A stretch of DNA of 35,876 nucleotides from Trichomonas tenax (GCA_023091735.1 JALKBU010000516.1:1-35876), one strand, 5' to 3'; positions 1 through 10,030 are shown, counted from the stretch's first letter. The notes: generated from the letters alone by a model not told the origin. Numbers and translations: made by a program.

Positions 1-159
1 GACCGAGTTTCTTGGTTTGGAGTGCAACAAAAACTTGCAATGAACTACGTTTATGGTCTTCATACTCAGCGTGGAGTTTCAATCTATAAATGTCATTATT
101 GTTTAGACTACAAAGATATTTATAACATTTTTTATAAAGGTGACAATTTGCCTACATAA
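1..159 (+). CDS. 3' end of an unidentified protein (partial)
   Basis: An open frame runs from the first base of the window to a TAA at 157-159 and encodes 52 residues. The peptide is rich in aromatic residues (motifs such as WFGVQQ and YKCHYC, a CxxC-type pair) and does not look like random AT-rich translation. The 5' end lies outside the window. I do not recognise the family. It could be the tail of a transposon-encoded protein, because the 80 bp after the stop contain several forward and reverse copies of a GTGACA/TGACACTTTT word, but this is only a guess. Confidence 0.45.
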   Translation, partial: DRVSWFGVQQKLAMNYVYGLHTQRGVSIYKCHYCLDYKDIYNIFYKGDNLPT

Positions 160-361
160 AAAAGTGACAGCTTATTCATGAAAAGTGACTTTAAGGTTCT
201 CTGACACTTTTTGATGTTCACTTTTGTCCTAGACTCTTTTTATTATTAATTAAACAATACATTTTAATAACAAATTATAGAAATTATTGGTATTTCGATA
301 TAAATGATAGAAAAATTGCTTAATTTATGGATATTATGGAAATTATAATTATGGATATTCT

Positions 362-420
362 CAGAGTGGGATTTTTTGGGTTTTGGACAAAATTTTGGAC
401 TACCAAAAAATCACACTCTG
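362..420. repeat. Hairpin-forming inverted repeat upstream of the TMEM18-like gene
   Basis: An 18-nt arm at 362-379 is the reverse complement of 403-420 with two mismatches, around a 23-nt loop that contains two copies of a TTTTGGAC word. The rest of 160-536 is plain AT-rich spacer. The hairpin ends about 115 bp before the start of the next gene, so it could be a small MITE relic or a structural element near the promoter. Confidence 0.6.
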
Positions 421-536
421 TATACTGCTTTTATCGCGATGAAAGGGCTTGAAATGTGATATTTATGAAATTGGCATGTAAAATATTGAATGTCAGAAAT
501 GTCACGTAAAATGTAAAATAAATTGTCAGAAATACA

Positions 537-1049
537 ATGGATCAGCAACAACTCTTTGCATCTCCACCAGAATACAAAGTTGACATCAAAGGGATATTTG
601 CAAAAGTTAAATGGACAGATATTCCAATTGTTGTCACAATTGTGTTTTATTTAAGCTTATTAATTTTCGCATTAAAAGCTAGAAGGAATCCGAGAAAGAG
701 AACCATCGTTTTCGTATTGTGTCTTGGTATTACAATGCTTTTCGGACAGTTTGGTCACTTAATTGAAGAAAATTGGAAAAAATTTGGCTTTTCAGACAAT
801 TATTTCGACGAATTCGGTGTTTTCCTTACATTCTTCTTTGCTTTACCACCAGTTTTCATTGCCATTTTGCTTCTTTCACAATTGGTCGGAAACATCAGCG
901 ATAAATTGATCGGAAGATACGTTAACAGTAAACACAAGAAGAACAAAGAGCAAGAGAAGGCCGAAGAGACAAAGAAAAAGGAAGAAGAGGAAAAGAATGA
1001 AAAAGAACAAAAATCTGAAGAGAAAGAAGAAGGCAAGTTATCAGAATAA
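537..1049 (+). CDS. TMEM18-family membrane protein
   Basis: This is a 170-residue protein with three predicted membrane segments at about 29-46, 56-72 and 94-117, and a highly charged Lys/Glu C-terminal tail from about residue 132. The order and spacing match TMEM18. After the second helix comes an E-x-NW motif (residues 78-80), then YFDEFGVF (89-96), which corresponds to the YFDSRGMF segment of the animal protein, followed by the third helix and a basic tail. TMEM18 proteins are small nuclear-envelope/ER membrane proteins. In animals the tail is proposed to bind DNA or nuclear-pore components, and the function in protists is unknown. The tail here is longer and more acidic than in animals. 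I chose the first ATG after an in-frame stop-rich leader. The family call rests on my memory of the motif. Confidence 0.65.
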   Translation: MDQQQLFASPPEYKVDIKGIFAKVKWTDIPIVVTIVFYLSLLIFALKARRNPRKRTIVFVLCLGITMLFGQFGHLIEENWKKFGFSDNYFDEFGVFLTFFFALPPVFIAILLLSQLVGNISDKLIGRYVNSKHKKNKEQEKAEETKKKEEEEKNEKEQKSEEKEEGKLSE

Positions 1050-1129
1050 CTTCAATACATGTATTTATATAATAAAATAATACGAACGTAAATTAAAATT
1101 AACATTTATTTTTTTGAAACAGAAAAAGA

Positions 1130-2287
1130 TTACTTATGGAAGTTTTCATTTCTTTCAACTGCATACTTATTCAATCGGCTCGTTTGCGGATCTGTCTTGA
1201 ATGATCTACGAGGAACATTAAGCTTTTCGTCTTCAATATCTGGTGAATCTGAATCTGAAGCCTTTATCTTGAGGAATTGCTTATCCATAGGTGAGCCATG
1301 ACTAACTAAGCTTGAATCGGCATTTCTAGATTTAACAACTTTCTTTTTAGGTTTATCTGACGTCTTTGTTGATAATGTTGAGTTCTCTGACATCTGTGAC
1401 CGTATCTCTTCTTGCTTCTTCTTCTCTTCCTCCAGTAGACGCTTTGCATTTCTTTCATTCACTTTTCTCGTTGTTTCAATTAATTCTTCAAGTCTTGGAT
1501 CATTCTTTTGCTGAACTTTCTTCTGTTTTGGTTGTTTTCTGTGTTCTGGTAATACCAATTCCTCATCAGAAGAGCTTGAAACCAAGAATTTACTTGTTTG
1601 TTTCTTGGCTTCCTTTGGAAGATCAATTTTCTCATTCTTCTTTTCTTCGGGCTTTTCATCGATGCTAAGCGACTTTATTTTGTCATCAGAACTTGATGAT
1701 GATAAGTATTTATTATTTAATTGTCCTTGTCCTTCTTTTTCTATTTTCTGTAATGCTTTGGTAGCCGGTTTCTCGTTGTCAGAATCAGAACTGGACACGA
1801 ATAATAAGTATTTGCTTTTTCCTTTTAGTGATTTAACTTTATTTGACGATTTACTTGCGCTTTTATGAACACTTTCTGATACTTCACGCTCTCTCAGCCA
1901 CTTATTCTCCTTTCTTACTTCTCCTGTTGGTTTATTTTCGCGATCTTCGGAATCGTCTTTGAAAAGATACTTCCTTTTACCATTTTTGTATTTAAACGGC
2001 TTGATTTCTTTGTATTCGTAGTCTTGTTTTTCCTCTTTCGCTGGTTTTGATTCTTCCTTATCTGAATCATTATGTGATTTGAGTTCAATTTCCTCATCAT
2101 CGTTTTTCTCTTCCTCGTGTTTCTCGCTTTCTTGTGATTTTTCGTCCTCTTTCTTTTCAGATTCTGATTTAGGCTTCAATAAGCTCTGAACTTCTTCAAC
2201 AACTTTCTCGGCGCTCTCTTTTGACTTGTTTTCGTCTGTGTAATATCCCGTGTAGTCGGAGTCTGAGTAATATTCGGATTTGCTCAT
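1130..2287 (-). CDS. Acidic Ser/Glu/Lys-rich protein with KYL-SSSSD repeats
   Basis: This is a 385-residue, very hydrophilic protein that is probably mostly disordered. A short motif recurs four times: a K(Y/F)L core followed by a serine run and acidic residues, at about 105-116, 158-170, 192-202 and 232-243. The serine-acidic runs are typical casein kinase 2 target sequences (inference). A Lys/Glu-rich helix at about 265-300 could form a coiled coil. The N-terminus is Tyr/Ser/Asp-rich. No enzyme domain is visible and I do not recognise the family. A CCTTT (M5-type initiator) lies on the coding strand at 2326-2322, about 35 bp before the ATG. The gene is convergent with the TMEM18-like gene, with an 80-bp gap between their stops. 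Confidence 0.75.
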   Translation of the reverse strand: MSKSEYYSDSDYTGYYTDENKSKESAEKVVEEVQSLLKPKSESEKKEDEKSQESEKHEEEKNDDEEIELKSHNDSDKEESKPAKEEKQDYEYKEIKPFKYKNGKRKYLFKDDSEDRENKPTGEVRKENKWLREREVSESVHKSASKSSNKVKSLKGKSKYLLFVSSSDSDNEKPATKALQKIEKEGQGQLNNKYLSSSSSDDKIKSLSIDEKPEEKKNEKIDLPKEAKKQTSKFLVSSSSDEELVLPEHRKQPKQKKVQQKNDPRLEELIETTRKVNERNAKRLLEEEKKKQEEIRSQMSENSTLSTKTSDKPKKKVVKSRNADSSLVSHGSPMDKQFLKIKASDSDSPDIEDEKLNVPRRSFKTDPQTSRLNKYAVERNENFHK

Positions 2288-3022
2288 AATTTTTTTTGTT
2301 TACAAATGTAAAATTAACGTAAAAGGTTTATATTATTGGGAATTAATATTTGGAACATCTATGAGGAATTAAATAAAACCATCAGCAAATTAGTCGCAGA
2401 CGGCTTGGATTTTAAGATATTGAAATTCAAGATTTGGTATTAAACAAAAACAATATTATTTTTATACTATACTCGGTGATAAAAAGAATTTTATAACTGG
2501 AAACTACTTACATTCCATTATAATTTGTTGATATTTTTGATTTTGATGTATCAAATGGTTTTCTGATCATAGAATTAAGATAGATATATTAAAATGTGTC
2601 AGTTGTTCAATTGCAAATGCTGTAATGGTTGTTATCAATTATTTCAGGCAATTAAATTAAATCTTCTCCTTTTGCCGAGTTAAACTTTGAGAAGCATATG
2701 TTATAATCAAAATTCAAAATTTCGAAAATAACATACGAAATGAATGAAAATTACACAGGCAATGACGAAATTCAAAATTGAATCAGCATATTTTAATGTG
2801 TTATTCTAATATACACGATGTGCACAGCATACAAGCAATGTTTCTAATAAATCAATATAACAATTACTATATTTTCATATATATTGAAAGATTTTAAATT
2901 AAAATATAAAAACAATATTCGAAAACTTAATGCAATGATGCAAAAGAAAGAGAGGTAAAGATTAGTCTCAAAAAAAATCACAGAAATGCGCACAAGGTGT
3001 TGCACGACTGAAAAGATTAAAA
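2288..3022. other. Divergent intergenic spacer, no gene seen
   Basis: An AT-rich spacer of about 735 bp between divergently transcribed genes. Apart from the CCTTT near 2322-2326 serving the minus-strand gene, I see no RNA gene, conserved ORF or strong repeat. Confidence 0.6.
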
Positions 3023-3679
3023 ATGTCACTTTTAAAAATCACAATGTTTTCATTTTTATTTGTTTCTGCTGCATCATTCGGATCACTTGATATAAAAGAG
3101 TTGATGCAAGGCTACTGGAAGGGTAACATGAGCGATCCAAAGCAAAGTCACGTTAATATGAAGCAATACAGATTAAATGTCACGAATATCGAGAAATCTA
3201 ACTCATCAAACTACTACATAATCGATATGGAAACTAATATTACCGTTAAAAAGTATATAGCTACATACCGCTCGAAATCTGTTTTCGAATTATTCGAAGG
3301 AAACAAATTTGTCGCAAAAATCGACTTCTCTCCGCTTATACAGCCTACAGCCTCATGCTCAGGAAAGTGGGAAGACTCAAAAACATTCAGCGCCGCATTG
3401 GTCAATGCTCAAACGATAAATTTGCACATTTTCGACACTGACAACAAGGAATGGTCCTTCTTCACGTTCTTCAAAGACATTGATGCCATGGACTTAGAAC
3501 CGAATTCTTGGAAAGATACTTTGTTCGGATGGGCTTTTCTCGGTGTGACGATGCTTCTCGCTTATCTCGTCTCGACTCGCGTTCAGAAATGCGTTCATAA
3601 CAGAACACTCAAGAAAGCTTTGCAAATCTTGAAAGATGAAGATGAACAAGAGAAGAAGAAAAAGAAGAAAACTAACTAA
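3023..3679 (+). CDS. Type I ER membrane protein with C-terminal KKxx signal
   Basis: The 218-residue product starts with a signal peptide (hydrophobic core about residues 5-18, small residues before residue 20). A luminal domain of about 145 residues follows, with several N-glycosylation sequons (near 35, 52, 60 and 72). There is one membrane helix at about 166-183 and a basic cytosolic tail. The protein ends in KKTN, which fits the dilysine KKxx signal for retrieval from Golgi to ER. It is therefore most likely a resident type I protein of the ER or early secretory pathway. A GYWKGNM segment near residue 30 recalls the G-x-W of lipocalin-like beta-barrels, but this is weak. I do not recognise the family. 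The first ATG was chosen because it gives a proper signal peptide. Confidence 0.75.
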   Translation: MSLLKITMFSFLFVSAASFGSLDIKELMQGYWKGNMSDPKQSHVNMKQYRLNVTNIEKSNSSNYYIIDMETNITVKKYIATYRSKSVFELFEGNKFVAKIDFSPLIQPTASCSGKWEDSKTFSAALVNAQTINLHIFDTDNKEWSFFTFFKDIDAMDLEPNSWKDTLFGWAFLGVTMLLAYLVSTRVQKCVHNRTLKKALQILKDEDEQEKKKKKKTN

Positions 3680-4022
3680 GTAGAGTATCCTGTAGATGTA
3701 TATTTTGAAATGAAATAGCTTTTATATTAGTTTTTCTATTCATAAAGATTTATTTTGATTTTAATAACTTCAGCTCAAGGTATAAACTTATTAACATGTT
3801 TTAATATTAAAATTGATTTGATTACTATGTAAAAGTGTTCTGGAGGAGAAAAGCGCATTTTATCGCCAAAAATATACTGATGAGCCTCAATAAATTAGGC
3901 AAGTTTAAACAAAGTACAACACATGTAACTATTGGGTATGATTATAGTGGCAGATAATAAAAATTTCGTCAAGATAATTTCAAAATAATTTACTAATAGT
4001 ATATCTGAGCAATATATGATAT
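3680..4022. other. Convergent intergenic spacer, nothing seen
   Basis: A 343-bp AT-rich spacer between the KKxx protein gene and the 3' end of the ankyrin pseudogene. No RNA gene, repeat or ORF could be supported. Confidence 0.6.
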
Positions 4023-5044
4023 TTATTGCTTTGCACCGTAATCAAGAAGAAGTTTCTTCATTTGTTCATTTTTGCATATTTTAATGGACTATCTCCCAAA
4101 TTAACATCTACATGTTTCACTTTAATAAGGTACTCTGCAATATCATAATAATCATAATGTGATGCTGCCCAAAGAGGTGTTCTGTTGGAACCTGATAAAC
4201 AGTTTGGATTAACATTTGGAAGTTCACATAAAGATTTGACAGCTTCAATGTTATTTTTGCGCGTGAACAAAGTCAAAGGAGAATCATTTAGATACCCTCT
4301 TTATGATAGATTCACGCCGCACTCCGTCATCAATTTGATAAGTTTGAAGTTATTTTTATATGCTCCATGATATGCTATATCACCAATTTGAGTCACATTG
4401 TGATATTCATTGCTGATCGCATGACTAATAGCTGAAATATCGTTCTCGTTTGCCATCTTCTCTAAAATTTCATAAATCTGTTCGAAATGATCTTTGTTTT
4501 TTGGAATCTTTTTCAGATTTGTATAGTTATTGGAGCTAATATATTTTCGCATAGATTCTGTTACGTTATTAATCTTTTCGCTCAGTATTTCGATTTGAGA
4601 TGAGAATTTTCTATGAAAATCGCTACTAAAAGAGTCGAATTCGTTTCTGATGTCTTTGATGCTGCTTTCGTAATGTTTGTTCAAATTTTCTTGTGAATAG
4701 TTTTCGTTTTTGTGAGAGCAATCGAGGATAATGTCGCATAGTTTGTCGAGTAATGGAATTTTGAGAACTTTAGAGACAACACGAATGCTTTCAATAGATT
4801 TGAGAATATCTTTTTCACAAACAACAAAAACGTGTTCCAGCATCTCAAGGATCGATTCCTTCTTATTGAAAAATGATGCTTTTATAAATAATGTATTGAA
4901 TTATCCATTAGTTAGTTTTGCGAATTCGAGAATTTTGCAAATCTCAACTTTCGATCTTGTCTTGAAGAAAGACTCGTTATTGATATAAGCGTCTATGTTA
5001 TCTGCGATTGTTTCCCAATCTGAGCTTAGATTCGCTGTTTCCAT
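4023..5044 (-). pseudogene. Ankyrin-repeat protein pseudogene (trichomonad family)
   Basis: Reading the minus strand from an ATG at 5044-5042 gives a continuous family-like protein. It has an alpha-helical N-terminal region of about 180 residues, then ankyrin repeats with TPLWAA-type helices and Asn-rich loops. The frame is broken by two in-frame TAA codons (4903-4901 and 4303-4301) with no frameshift between them. Near the 3' end a one-base shift around 4060-4070 separates the frame from a good family C-terminus, MKKLLLDYGAKQ, which ends at the TAA at 4025-4023. Ankyrin proteins with this architecture form very large families in Trichomonas, and decayed copies are expected. The sequence shows the breaks; the original function (protein-protein scaffold) is inferred from the family. 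Residual intact pieces are 180 and 72 codons long. Confidence 0.85.
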
Positions 5045-5472
5045 CGAGTTAAAATATTCTAAAATTTTCCACCAAGATTTTTTGATTATATAAATTGCTG
5101 TGACTAAATATTTTCAGAATATCTCACAGAAAAAAATCAGTGTGTTGCCTCAATTTTCGGCGGTTTATAGTAAAGTCAAATAAATATTTTGCCATTTGAT
5201 GACGATAGGGGAAGTTTGACTAAAGCGGAACCTTAAATCATTCAATATTGAAGATATATGAATAAACGTCGAATCATTATTCTCAAGATCTTTAGGGGCA
5301 TTTATGATTATTTGATGTCATTTCCTGAATACATCATAGGTGTTGAAAAGGTCGATTTTATGGGTTTTCTGTCAAATTTTATCGAGGCATTTAATCAACA
5401 TATATCTTACTTCTAGAGTTGAATTCCTATATTGTAGTATAACCAATCAAAAGCTTATTGAAAAAAAGGTAA
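5045..5472. other. Intergenic spacer, nothing seen
   Basis: A 428-bp AT-rich spacer between the start of the ankyrin pseudogene and the stop of the next minus-strand gene. I see no gene, RNA or clear repeat. Confidence 0.55.
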
Positions 5473-6765
5473 TCATCTTAAACTGAGATTTCTAGCGTAT
5501 TCTTCGTATTCTATGATATCCTTTGTGAGAGAGTCGAATTTTTGCTTGAGAGGATATCCAGGAGATGAATTAGAAACAAGAGATCGTTTGAGATTTGTTG
5601 AGAATTTGCAGATATGATCAACATCAGTTTTCAAGTCTATTCCGCCTATTTTCGTGCCTAAACTATCAGCAATCATTGCCAGATACGTGAAAAGCATGTT
5701 ATCCTTTGTGTTCTGTTTAATTAAGTCATATCTTTCTTTGAGTTGATTAAACTTTCCTTTGTGTTTTATTAGTTTTTCTTTTAATATTTTTGCGATTTGT
5801 TTCGTGTTTATATAGTTTTTATGGCATTCCTTCAACTGGTCATTGAGTTCAATGATTTTGAATGCCATGTCATCATTATCACTTTTTAGTTTTGTAATAT
5901 CAGCACGATTTGATTCCGTTTTTGCTAATTTTAGTTGTAATTGCTGCTGATCATTCTGAAGACTACGTATAATGTCACTTGACTTCTGGAGCTGCAATTT
6001 GAGTTGTGTGACTTCATTGTTGTTGTTTTCTTGATCTTTAATTATCTTTTGTAACCTTTTGTTGGATTTTACTGTGTTTCTTAATACTAACTCTGTTTCT
6101 AACATTTTCTCGTTCAATCGTTTGATTTCTTGTTTGTGTTCAATCGATTCTTTAGAATTTATCGAGTTTTCTTCAAATTTTTGTATTAGTAATGAATTTA
6201 TTACGTTTGAGAGCTCAAACATGCCACATAGCTCTTGAAATGCATGTCTTACTTCGTCAATGTCCGCTGAATCTTCGATTTGATTCTTCAATAATTTTAT
6301 ATCAGAAAACTTCTGAAATATGTTTTCCAAACGTGTATTTTGGAAGTTTGGTAGGTCAATAGTTTCCATTTTGTTGTTTTTGGTGAAATTTTTAAATAAC
6401 GAGATTTGATTTTCGAAGTAATCTTTCGGTATAAGTTTGAAATTATTCCCAAAATTTGGTGAAACTAAGAACAATTCGAATATTTCTTGCTCACACGAAA
6501 GAGATTGTAGAAAATTGATCAAAAAGTTCATCAAATTAACTAATCTGGAGTTCTGTTCTTCTATGAAATTGTTTTCTGGTTTGATTTTAAGAGAATTTAC
6601 TTGCGTTAATAGATGTACACAAAGCAGAATAAGTTTTTCGAATTTACCATTTTGAGTTGTTTCACTTAGGATGTCAGAAAACAGTTTAACTTGGTCTATA
6701 TTCGAAATATCGATGTTTTCTTCGATACTTTTCATAAGTGACCCTTTATCTTTTCCTCCTTTCAT
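5473..6765 (-). CDS. Coiled-coil protein, 430 aa
   Basis: The product has an N-terminal helical domain (about residues 1-200) with several Phe/Leu-rich segments. A coiled coil follows at about 205-350, rich in Lys, Glu, Gln and Asn with a leucine heptad pattern, and then a short C-terminal helical region. There is no signal peptide, membrane helix or enzyme motif. It is probably a cytoskeletal or scaffold protein, since trichomonads encode many such proteins for their mastigont system, but the family is not recognised. The start codon is well supported because an Inr-like TCATTATA directly abuts the ATG and a CCCTTTT tract lies just before it. Confidence 0.75.
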   Translation of the reverse strand: MKGGKDKGSLMKSIEENIDISNIDQVKLFSDILSETTQNGKFEKLILLCVHLLTQVNSLKIKPENNFIEEQNSRLVNLMNFLINFLQSLSCEQEIFELFLVSPNFGNNFKLIPKDYFENQISLFKNFTKNNKMETIDLPNFQNTRLENIFQKFSDIKLLKNQIEDSADIDEVRHAFQELCGMFELSNVINSLLIQKFEENSINSKESIEHKQEIKRLNEKMLETELVLRNTVKSNKRLQKIIKDQENNNNEVTQLKLQLQKSSDIIRSLQNDQQQLQLKLAKTESNRADITKLKSDNDDMAFKIIELNDQLKECHKNYINTKQIAKILKEKLIKHKGKFNQLKERYDLIKQNTKDNMLFTYLAMIADSLGTKIGGIDLKTDVDHICKFSTNLKRSLVSNSSPGYPLKQKFDSLTKDIIEYEEYARNLSLR

Positions 6766-6786
6766 TATAATGAATAAATAAAAGGG
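6766..6786 (-). promoter_or_regulatory. Trichomonad core promoter (M5 CCTTT plus Inr-like TCATTATA)
   Basis: On the minus strand, CCCTTTTATTTAT (6786-6774) leads straight into TCATTATA (6773-6766) and the ATG at 6765. CCTTT is the published M5 initiator and TCA-Py-T/A is the classic Inr. Having both within about 20 bp of the ATG implies a very short 5' UTR, as is usual in Trichomonas. Which element is used cannot be told from sequence. Confidence 0.5.
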
Positions 6787-7177
6787 TCTAAAAATATAAA
6801 ATAGGGTGATATATTTTTTGGCAATGTAAACTAGAATTGTTAAATTGATATCAAAGGGTTTTCAAAGCATCTATATCTATTTCTCTTGAATTACAATCTA
6901 ATTTTTGAAGCAGAAGTCATTTTCGTCATCTTTCAAAAAATGATTCAATATTTTCATCTCTCGAAAATACTTGAGGCCTGGATTTTTGTAAAAATATATA
7001 AATAAATATAAGCTTTTCGAATATGAATGAGAGAAATCAAAATCTAGAATTATCATGGACATTGAATAATATAACATTTTGTGATTGTTTGAAGTTAGAA
7101 AATGATATGAAAGGTTCTAAAACTAATAGTTAAAACAATTTTTAACATATATAATAAATACAAATAAAATAATAAAA
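6787..7177. other. Intergenic spacer, nothing seen
   Basis: A 391-bp AT-rich spacer between two minus-strand genes. No gene or distinct repeat could be supported. Confidence 0.55.
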
Positions 7178-9595
7178 TTAAAAGTCAGCACTCTTAGAGA
7201 AACTTGTGTTTGATTCGTTATTCTTCTTTTTCTTTGGCGATTCGGGAGATCTCATTCTTTTGACTATGCTCTTGACATTCACCGGTCCAATATCTAATAT
7301 TGTCATCTTCGATCTCATGTTGGAGTCTCCTTTAAGAGGCTTCGCTCTAAATGATGTTCTAGTGACTGTTCCATCCTTTGGTTTTGCATTTTCGAGACGC
7401 CTCACAACAATCATTGATGTGTAGAGTTTCTTGTCTCTTTCTGTCTCTAAGTCTCTGATCTGTGTGTATCCTCTCTGCCTGAGGCATTCTAATTCCTTCT
7501 GTTGTTTGGCTTCAAGCTTCGTGAATGCTTGGCGCATAGCAGCAGTGATTCTTTCACGTGCTTGTTGCGTTTCACGCTTCTGGAGTTCATCTGCTTGGAT
7601 CTTCAATGATTTCGCTCTCCTGAACTTCTTACTTAAAGCGAAGTGTGTTTCGCTCTGTCTGAGATAGAGAAGCTGCGGTGATGGCTTCTGGAATGGATAA
7701 AGAGTTTCTGGAGACTCCCAGACTTTAGATAACTCTTCTATCTCCTTCTCGTGCTGCTGGCGAAGTTGCTCTTCTCTTCTGACTTGGTCCTGCTTTGCAT
7801 TCTCGATTGCCTCGGTGTATTGCTTCTTGACGGATTCGTGGCGATCTTTTGCTTTATCGAGTCTTGTTTGGTTCTCTTTGACCTGAATTTCACGAGATTT
7901 CTCTAATGGCGAATAATCGACATACGACTCAAGGAACTTTTGAAGGCTCTCGTATTGCTCAGCTTCGGAGTACTGAGAGTTGATGACGCACTTCTCCATC
8001 TTCTCTTCGAGATAGTGATCCAAGTCCTGGCTCATTGACTGATCAGGGAATTTGTTCTTCTTGAGTGTGCTGATTCCCTTCTCGAGCTCTGCCTTGGAAT
8101 ACAAATAGTTGTATTGGCGATTCTGTGAATTGTTGAAATTATTATGCTTCGCTTGATTGGACCTCCTTGGAGCTCTTGCAGACTCTTGTGTTGATGGCGG
8201 AGCTGTAGGAAAAACTTCACCTTCATTATTCTGAGATTTGTTTTCTTTTTCTTTGTTGCTTTCGTCAATAATTACTGGTGTCGCTTCGATATATTCTTTG
8301 AGGTCCCACATCTTCTTCTGCTCCTCTTTGCTTCTCGGTGGAGGTTCATGTACTTTGATTGGAGAACTTTCTTCCTGTGGAGAAGCTTCTCCATCATCGA
8401 AAATGATGCTTGATTTTCTCTTTTGATCTCTGCGAGGATCAGCTTTATCTTCGTCATTGATCTTGAATGAAATAGCTTGATCAAGAAGCTTATGGATGGC
8501 TTCCGATAATGGTTTCTCTTCTTCTTTTTCTTTCTTCTCTTCTTCCTCTTTCTTTTCTTCTTCATGAGGAAGTTCTTTCTCTTCTGTTTTCTTTTCAGGT
8601 GCTGTGTCATCGATGAAAATACCTGATGATGAATCTTCTTCCTTCTTGTGGTCTGAATCTTCCTTTTCTTTAGGTGGTTCATGAACTGGATGTTTTTCTT
8701 CCTTTATTTCGAATTCGTTTCCATCATCAGAAAAAGATCTCTTCTTTTCATCATCAGATGATGAATATTTCTTCTTTTCCTCTTCAGGTTTGATCTCAGA
8801 CACGTTGTTGTCTTTGTCTTTATCATCAAACTCGACTTCTGATGATTCGAATGAATCGTGTTTTTCTTCTTTCTTTTCTTCTTCAATCTTCGCCTTTTCT
8901 TCTTGTTTCTTCTCTTCTACTGCTTCTTCTTGAATATCTTTAGTTTCTAGTGATTTTTCTTCTGCTAGAGGCTGAATTTCTTGTGATTTTGTGGCATCAA
9001 ACTCATTGGATGAAAAAGAAGAATTCGATTTTGATTCATTTTTAACTTCATTTTTTTCTTCAACCTTTAGCTCTTCCTTCTGTTGCTCTGTAACCTCCTT
9101 CGGCTTTTCTTCTTCTCTGTTGTCTTCTAATTCAAAATCATCTTCATCTTTCTTTTCTTCTTTCTCGGCATCGTTATTCTTATCTGTAGGCTCTAAATTC
9201 TTTAATCCTTCCTCTAAATTGTTCCTGTGAAGAGTTAATTCTGTTGGTTTATTTTCTTCCTTTTGATCGCGCTGTGGTTCTAAGTTTTCGATGTTTTTGA
9301 GGATTGGAGATGTGTTCAGTGTGAGTGTATTTGCTGGAGAAGGATCTGGAGTTACAATATCGCTCATATCGAACTCTAGCTCCCCATTATCGTTTTCTTT
9401 TGGTGAAATTTCTGAGTTTTGGGTTGTGTTGAGCTTCTCTTCGGGTTCTTTTCCCTTTTTTGGAGAATCAAAATCAATTTCATCGATAAAATTGTTGTCA
9501 GCGTCGAAATTGTCGTTGTTAACATTCTTAACATCACCCGCTTTGTCTTCTTTTAGGCCTCGTGAGAGCGCATTGTTAAAAGCTGAAGACAACAT
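7178..9595 (-). CDS. Large protein with acidic disordered N-half and conserved helical C-half
   Basis: This is an 805-residue protein. Residues 1-490 are low-complexity and strongly acidic (Glu, Lys, Asp and Ser runs, with scattered SP/TP sites) and are probably disordered. From about residue 496 the composition changes to a well-behaved helical domain that runs to about 735. Its features include an LDHYLEEKMEKC-like segment, a long charged coiled coil (about 570-625), a SPQLLYLRQSE turn near 640-650, and two further amphipathic helices rich in Gln, Arg and Glu. The tail is basic with SP motifs. I suspect the C-half is a conserved trichomonad cytoskeletal module, but I cannot name the family. 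The frame is open throughout and the first ATG follows an AT-rich leader. Confidence 0.75.
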   Translation of the reverse strand: MLSSAFNNALSRGLKEDKAGDVKNVNNDNFDADNNFIDEIDFDSPKKGKEPEEKLNTTQNSEISPKENDNGELEFDMSDIVTPDPSPANTLTLNTSPILKNIENLEPQRDQKEENKPTELTLHRNNLEEGLKNLEPTDKNNDAEKEEKKDEDDFELEDNREEEKPKEVTEQQKEELKVEEKNEVKNESKSNSSFSSNEFDATKSQEIQPLAEEKSLETKDIQEEAVEEKKQEEKAKIEEEKKEEKHDSFESSEVEFDDKDKDNNVSEIKPEEEKKKYSSSDDEKKRSFSDDGNEFEIKEEKHPVHEPPKEKEDSDHKKEEDSSSGIFIDDTAPEKKTEEKELPHEEEKKEEEEKKEKEEEKPLSEAIHKLLDQAISFKINDEDKADPRRDQKRKSSIIFDDGEASPQEESSPIKVHEPPPRSKEEQKKMWDLKEYIEATPVIIDESNKEKENKSQNNEGEVFPTAPPSTQESARAPRRSNQAKHNNFNNSQNRQYNYLYSKAELEKGISTLKKNKFPDQSMSQDLDHYLEEKMEKCVINSQYSEAEQYESLQKFLESYVDYSPLEKSREIQVKENQTRLDKAKDRHESVKKQYTEAIENAKQDQVRREEQLRQQHEKEIEELSKVWESPETLYPFQKPSPQLLYLRQSETHFALSKKFRRAKSLKIQADELQKRETQQARERITAAMRQAFTKLEAKQQKELECLRQRGYTQIRDLETERDKKLYTSMIVVRRLENAKPKDGTVTRTSFRAKPLKGDSNMRSKMTILDIGPVNVKSIVKRMRSPESPKKKKNNESNTSFSKSADF

Positions 9596-10030
9596 TTTAT
9601 TTTTTCGAAAATTTTTTGTTAACGTACAGAAATATTTATACGTTTATATTTTATTTAGGGGGAGACGCCAAACTCATAAACGAAAAATACTTTATATTCA
9701 AAAACTATATATACATCTTTTCGCTTAGTTTTAAATATTTTTGTTTATCTTATTTTATATTCGAAATTTTTAAAAAAAATACCCAAAATAGCTTTGTCGC
9801 TTTACGCAACATTATAATTTGCAAAGATTAGCTTAAATTTGTTTGGAGACTTGATAATTTTGATTTTCGTAGAATGATTAAATCTGAAATTTCTATTATT
9901 GATTTTAAAGATTGAAATCTATATGACTGCATTCCATTTGTAATGTATAATGGAGCCCAATGATAAAGAAGTGCAAAAAAATGAGTAAATAGGTTAGAAA
10001 AGATGAGTTTTTTTGGATAAAGATGCAACA
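9596..10030. other. Divergent intergenic spacer, nothing seen
   Basis: A 435-bp AT-rich spacer between divergent genes. No RNA gene, repeat or conserved ORF is evident. Confidence 0.55.

Noticed and set aside
4301..4903. TAA reassigned as a sense codon in the ankyrin gene
   Set aside because: Neighbouring intact genes end with TAA, and the ankyrin frame also has a one-base shift near its 3' end. Pseudogene decay is simpler.
10013..10030. Upstream TTG start for the small membrane protein
   Set aside because: Non-ATG starts are not expected in this eukaryote; the ATG at 10031 is used instead.
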